NCBI GenBank assembly: GCA_025359805.1
Contig: JANYDU010000053.1
Location: 1-45,725 of the forward strand
Direction of reading: 5' to 3'
Source: Bacteroidota bacterium
Lineage (GTDB): Bacteria > Bacteroidota > Bacteroidia > UKL13-3
DNA length: 45,725 nucleotides
The notes beneath the pieces were generated by a model. The model was not told the origin of the DNA, made no database searches, and saw only the letters and a list, made by a program, of their open reading frames with translations. The position numbers and the translations under genes are program-made. This document shows, one piece after another, positions 42,435 through 45,725 of the stretch; the first letter of the stretch is position 1, and the number at the start of each line of letters is the position of its first letter.

Positions 42435-44732
42435 CTATTTCGTTTTTATACTAAACGGAACCTTAATACTCACAAAACCATTGATGCCCATATTGTAAAC
42501 TCCATAAGGGCGAAGGCGTGAGAGGTGGTCGTAATACAATTCATTGAGTAAGTTATTTGCACCAATTGTTATCATACATATTTGTTTAAACAATTTTATA
42601 TCTCCACCCAAACTTAAATTTACTAAATGATATGCAGGCGTTTTATACTCATTTACCGCTAGATTATTTTGTGCAAATACATACACATAGCTTGTGCGTA
42701 AAAAAGTATTTTTAACTTTTGCAAAAACATTTTTTCTCAAAATAATTTCATTGTTTAATTTATTTTGAGGCATAAGTGGAAGATAGGTAGCATCACTTAA
42801 ATGCCCTTCTAATTGTGAGTAAGCGCTTGTTATTTCAAGCCAATTTATAGCCATTGGATGCACATCAATTTTTGCTTCGCCACCAAATATCCAAGCGTTG
42901 GCTTGTTTAAATTCGTACACTGGCATTTCTCTTAACGTGTCTCCACGTCTTTGTGTGTAAATAAAATTATTGATGTGATTATAAAAACTTGATGCTTCAA
43001 AACTAATATCATTATAATCTGCTCTTATACCAATTTCGCCTTGCAAATTTGTTTCTTTAGTAAAAGATATGTTTCCTAATTCGTAGCGTTGTGTTTCTAA
43101 TCTAATTCCATTTGAGGTAAGTTCAGCCATATTAGGGGCTCGATATCCTGTTCCAACATTTCCATAAAAGTATAAATTTTTAGCCAGCAAATAATTCAAG
43201 CCAAATGATGCACTTAAGTTTTCATAACTATTTGTGAGTGCTGGCATATAATCTGCCGAATTTTTTATTCCATTTATTGAACTATTTATATTTCTATGGT
43301 CGTAACGAGCACCAATATCTATATTTAATTTTTGGTTGATAAGTTTGTATCTATTAAGCGCATAACCCGATACATCCAATTGATTATAATTAGGAATTAA
43401 TCGGCTGTATCCTTCATTGGTATTGTTTTGAAAAGTGCCTTGTGTTCCTAAAATCAATGATACATTTTCATTAAAATTATGGTCAACTTTTACATCTATT
43501 GAAACAACGTTTAAGTTAAATCCAAGAGAAGGATTATTTTCTGTATTTCCAGGTTCTAATTCTTTTCGTTGGTCGTTTTGATAGGAGAGGGTAGAAATTA
43601 ATTTTGTGCTGCCAAGTAACAAAGTGTTTTTTGCCAAAGCAGTGTGGTGTATTAATGTGTGATACGGAGTTTCAAATTCCATCGGATGATCTTCTTCTAC
43701 TTTTTCTGTTGTATCTTTCTTTTCAAATGGCTCTACAATTCCATAATAACCCATATTCAATTGGTAGGAAAAAAGTGTAACCGATTTTTTATAATTTAAC
43801 CCCAAAGTTGCTTTGCCTAAAAATTCTCTGAAACGAGAATTTGCAACCCTATCATCAGAAGTGAAATTTCCTTTATAATAATCGGAATGATTAGTTAATC
43901 CTGCTCTAAAACTCCAGTTAATATGTTCTTTTGCACCTCTCAATCCAACATCAGTTGTACTACTAAAAGTGTTTGAATTAAAACTTGCACTGGCATCACC
44001 AATAATTGAATTTATAGGAGCAGGTTTTTCGTCAATAAAATTTAACACACCACCCATTGCATCCGAACCATATAAAAAAGAAGCAGGGCCTTTTATGATT
44101 TCTACCCTATCAATTCCATATTGATTTAAACCAAGTGTATGCTCTATATCCCATTGTTGATTTTCTAGTTTTACACCATTAATTACGGTAACAATTCTGT
44201 TTCCGGTTAGTCCACGTATAACAGGTCGCGCAATGCCTATACCTGTTGATACAAGCGCGATTCCTGGTTTATTTGCCAATGCTTCCATCACAGTAATTTG
44301 TCCACGTTCACGCATGCTATTCATCTCCACAACATCCATGCTCATGGTGCTATTATTTTGTAAAGAATTTCGAGTTCCCGATATGGTTACTTCTTTAATT
44401 TCTATTTGAGTTTTTTGTAAAGTGATGTCGATAAAAATATTTTCTGATTGTGAGGTAATCAAAATGCTTTCGTTTTTTTTATGTTTTAATTCATCAAATG
44501 GAAAGCTAAATGTGGTGAGCATTGTTTGATAACCAATACTCGAAATTTGAATAGTATAAAATCCTTTTGGAATAGAATTGATGTTAAAATGCCCTGTGGA
44601 ATCAGTTGATATCACTTTATTTAATTCATTGATAAAAATGGTTGCGGGTGTATTTGTTTTTCCTGATATGGATTGTGCATATATATAATTTGTAGTAAAC
44701 AGCAATACTATGCCGAGTATAATTTTTCTCAT
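42435..44732 (-). CDS. TonB-dependent outer-membrane receptor (probable metal or metallophore uptake)
   Basis: 765 residues from the ATG at 44732, which starts the signal peptide (KIILGIVLLFTTNYIYAQ). An N-terminal carboxypeptidase-like beta domain (about 20-105, STDSTGHFNINSIPKGFYTI) is followed by the plug (MEALANKPGIALVSTGIG, PVIRGLTGNRIVTVINGVK, GPASFLYGSDAMGGVLNFI) and a 22-strand barrel. The barrel includes GYRAPNMAELTSNG and GANNLLNELYYDHLSRLRPYG. A loop with EEDHPMEFETPYHTLIHH is rich in His and Glu. Such receptors import substrate with TonB energy. The neighbours (HMA and HYC_CC_PP-type) suggest copper or zinc. A perfect -7 box lies 58 bp upstream. Confidence 0.9.
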   Translation of the reverse strand: MRKIILGIVLLFTTNYIYAQSISGKTNTPATIFINELNKVISTDSTGHFNINSIPKGFYTIQISSIGYQTMLTTFSFPFDELKHKKNESILITSQSENIFIDITLQKTQIEIKEVTISGTRNSLQNNSTMSMDVVEMNSMRERGQITVMEALANKPGIALVSTGIGIARPVIRGLTGNRIVTVINGVKLENQQWDIEHTLGLNQYGIDRVEIIKGPASFLYGSDAMGGVLNFIDEKPAPINSIIGDASASFNSNTFSSTTDVGLRGAKEHINWSFRAGLTNHSDYYKGNFTSDDRVANSRFREFLGKATLGLNYKKSVTLFSYQLNMGYYGIVEPFEKKDTTEKVEEDHPMEFETPYHTLIHHTALAKNTLLLGSTKLISTLSYQNDQRKELEPGNTENNPSLGFNLNVVSIDVKVDHNFNENVSLILGTQGTFQNNTNEGYSRLIPNYNQLDVSGYALNRYKLINQKLNIDIGARYDHRNINSSINGIKNSADYMPALTNSYENLSASFGLNYLLAKNLYFYGNVGTGYRAPNMAELTSNGIRLETQRYELGNISFTKETNLQGEIGIRADYNDISFEASSFYNHINNFIYTQRRGDTLREMPVYEFKQANAWIFGGEAKIDVHPMAINWLEITSAYSQLEGHLSDATYLPLMPQNKLNNEIILRKNVFAKVKNTFLRTSYVYVFAQNNLAVNEYKTPAYHLVNLSLGGDIKLFKQICMITIGANNLLNELYYDHLSRLRPYGVYNMGINGFVSIKVPFSIKTK

Positions 44733-44789
44733 AAAAATATTTTGTAATGGAAATGGGTGTATTAGATATGGAATAAAATAAGTGCAAAA

Positions 44790-44797
44790 CAAATCTA
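44790..44797 (-). promoter_or_regulatory. Candidate -7 box upstream of the TonB-dependent receptor
   Basis: Minus-strand TAGATTTG, perfect TAnnTTTG, between the 170-residue gene and the receptor; predicted leader about 50 nt. No clear -33 TTG. Confidence 0.4.
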
Positions 44798-44825
44798 ATT
44801 TGCAAGTACACTTTTTAACGATATA

Positions 44826-45338
44826 CTAACCTTTTGGAGGAGGGGAATTTTTTGTAATGATACACTCCATATATTTTTTGTTGTGATAATATATTGTTTT
44901 GGGGAGAACAATTTGATGCGAAATGAAATGGAATTGAAAAGCATCTGTATATTTTTCTGAATGTTTTTTTTGTAGAGATTTTATAGCTTTTGCTAAATCG
45001 TTATGGGCTTTACTAAATGCACCATCGGTAATAGTTGATGCCAATGTTTCTTCTTCAAAATCTCTGATACAATAGCAGTTTGTTTTTCCATTTTCAACGG
45101 TGGTTTTTACCACATCATACATGCTGCCGTTTATACAAATTTCTTGCTCTGTTTCTTCAGTCGATAAAAGGGTTATTAGTATGAGTTGATTGTTTGGCAA
45201 GGTTGAAGCTAATTCTTCCAATTGTTCTTGCATCCAAATTCTCCACGCAAAAAATGTAGCATAACTTCCAACAATATTGTAAGTAAACAATACAAGCAGA
45301 AGCCATGAAAAAAATGGATATGAACATTTGCGTTTCAT
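44826..45338 (-). CDS. Membrane-anchored protein of unknown function, first gene of the metal-type cluster
   Basis: 170 residues. One membrane segment or uncleaved signal (FFSWLLLVLFTYNIVGSYATFFA) lies near the N-terminus. A mixed-charge domain follows (MQEQLEELASTLPNNQLILI, EICINGSMYDVVKTTVENGK, AFSKAHNDLAKAIKSLQKK), and the end is ITKNSPPPKG. The Pro-rich end recalls the PP tail of the HYC_CC_PP-type protein two genes on. No family name can be given. I take the ATG at 45338; a TTG two codons earlier is possible. It lies 93 bp upstream of the receptor gene. Confidence 0.7.
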   Translation of the reverse strand: MKRKCSYPFFSWLLLVLFTYNIVGSYATFFAWRIWMQEQLEELASTLPNNQLILITLLSTEETEQEICINGSMYDVVKTTVENGKTNCYCIRDFEEETLASTITDGAFSKAHNDLAKAIKSLQKKHSEKYTDAFQFHFISHQIVLPKTIYYHNKKYMECIITKNSPPPKG

Positions 45339-45370
45339 TGCCAAGCAATTTATATGGAATGAATTGGAAT

Positions 45371-45378
45371 CAAAAATA
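45371..45378 (-). promoter_or_regulatory. Candidate promoter box for the metal-type cluster
   Basis: Minus-strand TATTTTTG, perfect TAnnTTTG, about 33 bp before the first ATG at 45338. No -33 TTG at the normal spacing. Confidence 0.4.
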
Positions 45379-45582
45379 TTTTATTTTAAAACACGTAAAA
45401 TATGTAACATTATTTATACATTATATTAAGCAATTTTTAGGAGCGAACTCAACTTTGTGAAGTAATAATTCAGATTACAATTCCTGATTCTAACGATCCA
45501 GAGGTAAACTAAAAGCTCTTATAGATTATTATGATTCTATTTTAAAAATATGCCTACAACTACACTATAAATTTCACAATCA

Positions 45583-45725
45583 TCAATTATCTATTTCAAT
45601 ATCGTATTTGTGTAAGAGTCCGGATAAGGTAGTAAGCGAGAATTTTGCTTTTTTTATTCGGTTTAACTCGGGGTTAATGGAAAAATGATAAGAGCTTCTA
45701 AAATCTACTTTTTCTAAATTGGTAT
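45583..45725 (-). CDS. 3' end of a protein gene cut by the window edge
   Basis: A minus-strand frame is open from the right edge to a TGA at 45583-45585, encoding 46 residues with RSSYHFSINPELNRIKKAKF and LSGLLHKYDIEIDN. It is followed by about 240 bp without a clear gene. The family is not recognisable from this fragment, and the frame could be chance, although its length and charged, helix-like composition favour a real gene. Confidence 0.5.
   Translation of the reverse strand, partial: TNLEKVDFRSSYHFSINPELNRIKKAKFSLTTLSGLLHKYDIEIDN

Noticed and set aside
1..45725. tRNA, rRNA, CRISPR, intact IS or prophage
   Set aside because: The gaps between genes are short and I found no cloverleaf ending CCA, no regular repeat-spacer pattern, and no transposase or terminal repeats.

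Overview
The window is AT-rich chromosomal DNA from a member of the Bacteroidota. Three things point there. It carries a type IX secretion (T9SS)/gliding locus (porU, porV, two porP/sprF genes, gldJ). It has several large secreted proteins ending in T9SS sorting domains. Its start sites are often preceded by the Bacteroidota -7 promoter box TAnnTTTG rather than by a Shine-Dalgarno sequence. I see no tRNA, rRNA, CRISPR array, intact insertion sequence or prophage.

Layout. 1-2.5 kb: the 3' part of a PKD-repeat T9SS cargo gene and a small transposase-tail-like ORF. 2.7-6.1 kb (minus): a split transketolase whose two halves are separated by a secreted von Willebrand A protein. 6.2-12.8 kb (plus): FAD-dependent dehydrogenase, lipoprotein MsrB, class III aminotransferase, a lipoprotein, RmuC and LolA. 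12.8-14.8 kb (minus): a lipoprotein and GpmI. 15-16.2 kb (plus): a DUF4783-like protein and NadC. 16.2-25.6 kb: the T9SS locus, with porU-porV-ispF on minus and porP-porP-gldJ on plus, diverging from an intergenic inverted repeat. 25.7-26.2 kb: a decayed copy of the 3' end of the gene at the left edge. 26.2-29.3 kb (minus): a PepSY-like protein, and pyrD, a cysteine-less IscA-like gene and a MacB-like permease packed head to tail. 29.4-33.7 kb: a cold-shock gene with a long leader, an M16 protease and an SDR. 34-39.3 kb (plus): a small T9SS-tail-like protein and a 1573-residue surface protein behind duplicated promoter elements. 39.4-40.4 kb: recA. 40.5-45.3 kb (minus): a five-gene cluster (membrane protein, TonB-dependent receptor, HYC_CC_PP-type protein, periplasmic HMA protein, outer-membrane barrel) that looks like a metal-handling unit. 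The right edge holds the 3' end of another minus-strand gene.

How the parts fit. PorU (sortase), PorV (shuttle), the PorP/SprF proteins and GldJ would export and attach cargo such as the proteins at 3-2240 and 34543-39264, and a third, now broken, cargo gene sits beside gldJ. LolA and the lipoproteins serve the same envelope. The most interesting points are the duplicated promoter/operator region before the surface-protein operon, the metal-type operon, the cysteine-less IscA in an operon where no gene starts with ATG, the long-leader cspA promoter, the VWA gene inside the transketolase pair, and a set of promoters so close to start codons that leaderless mRNAs are predicted. All assignments rest on reading the sequence and recalled family features; no database search was run.
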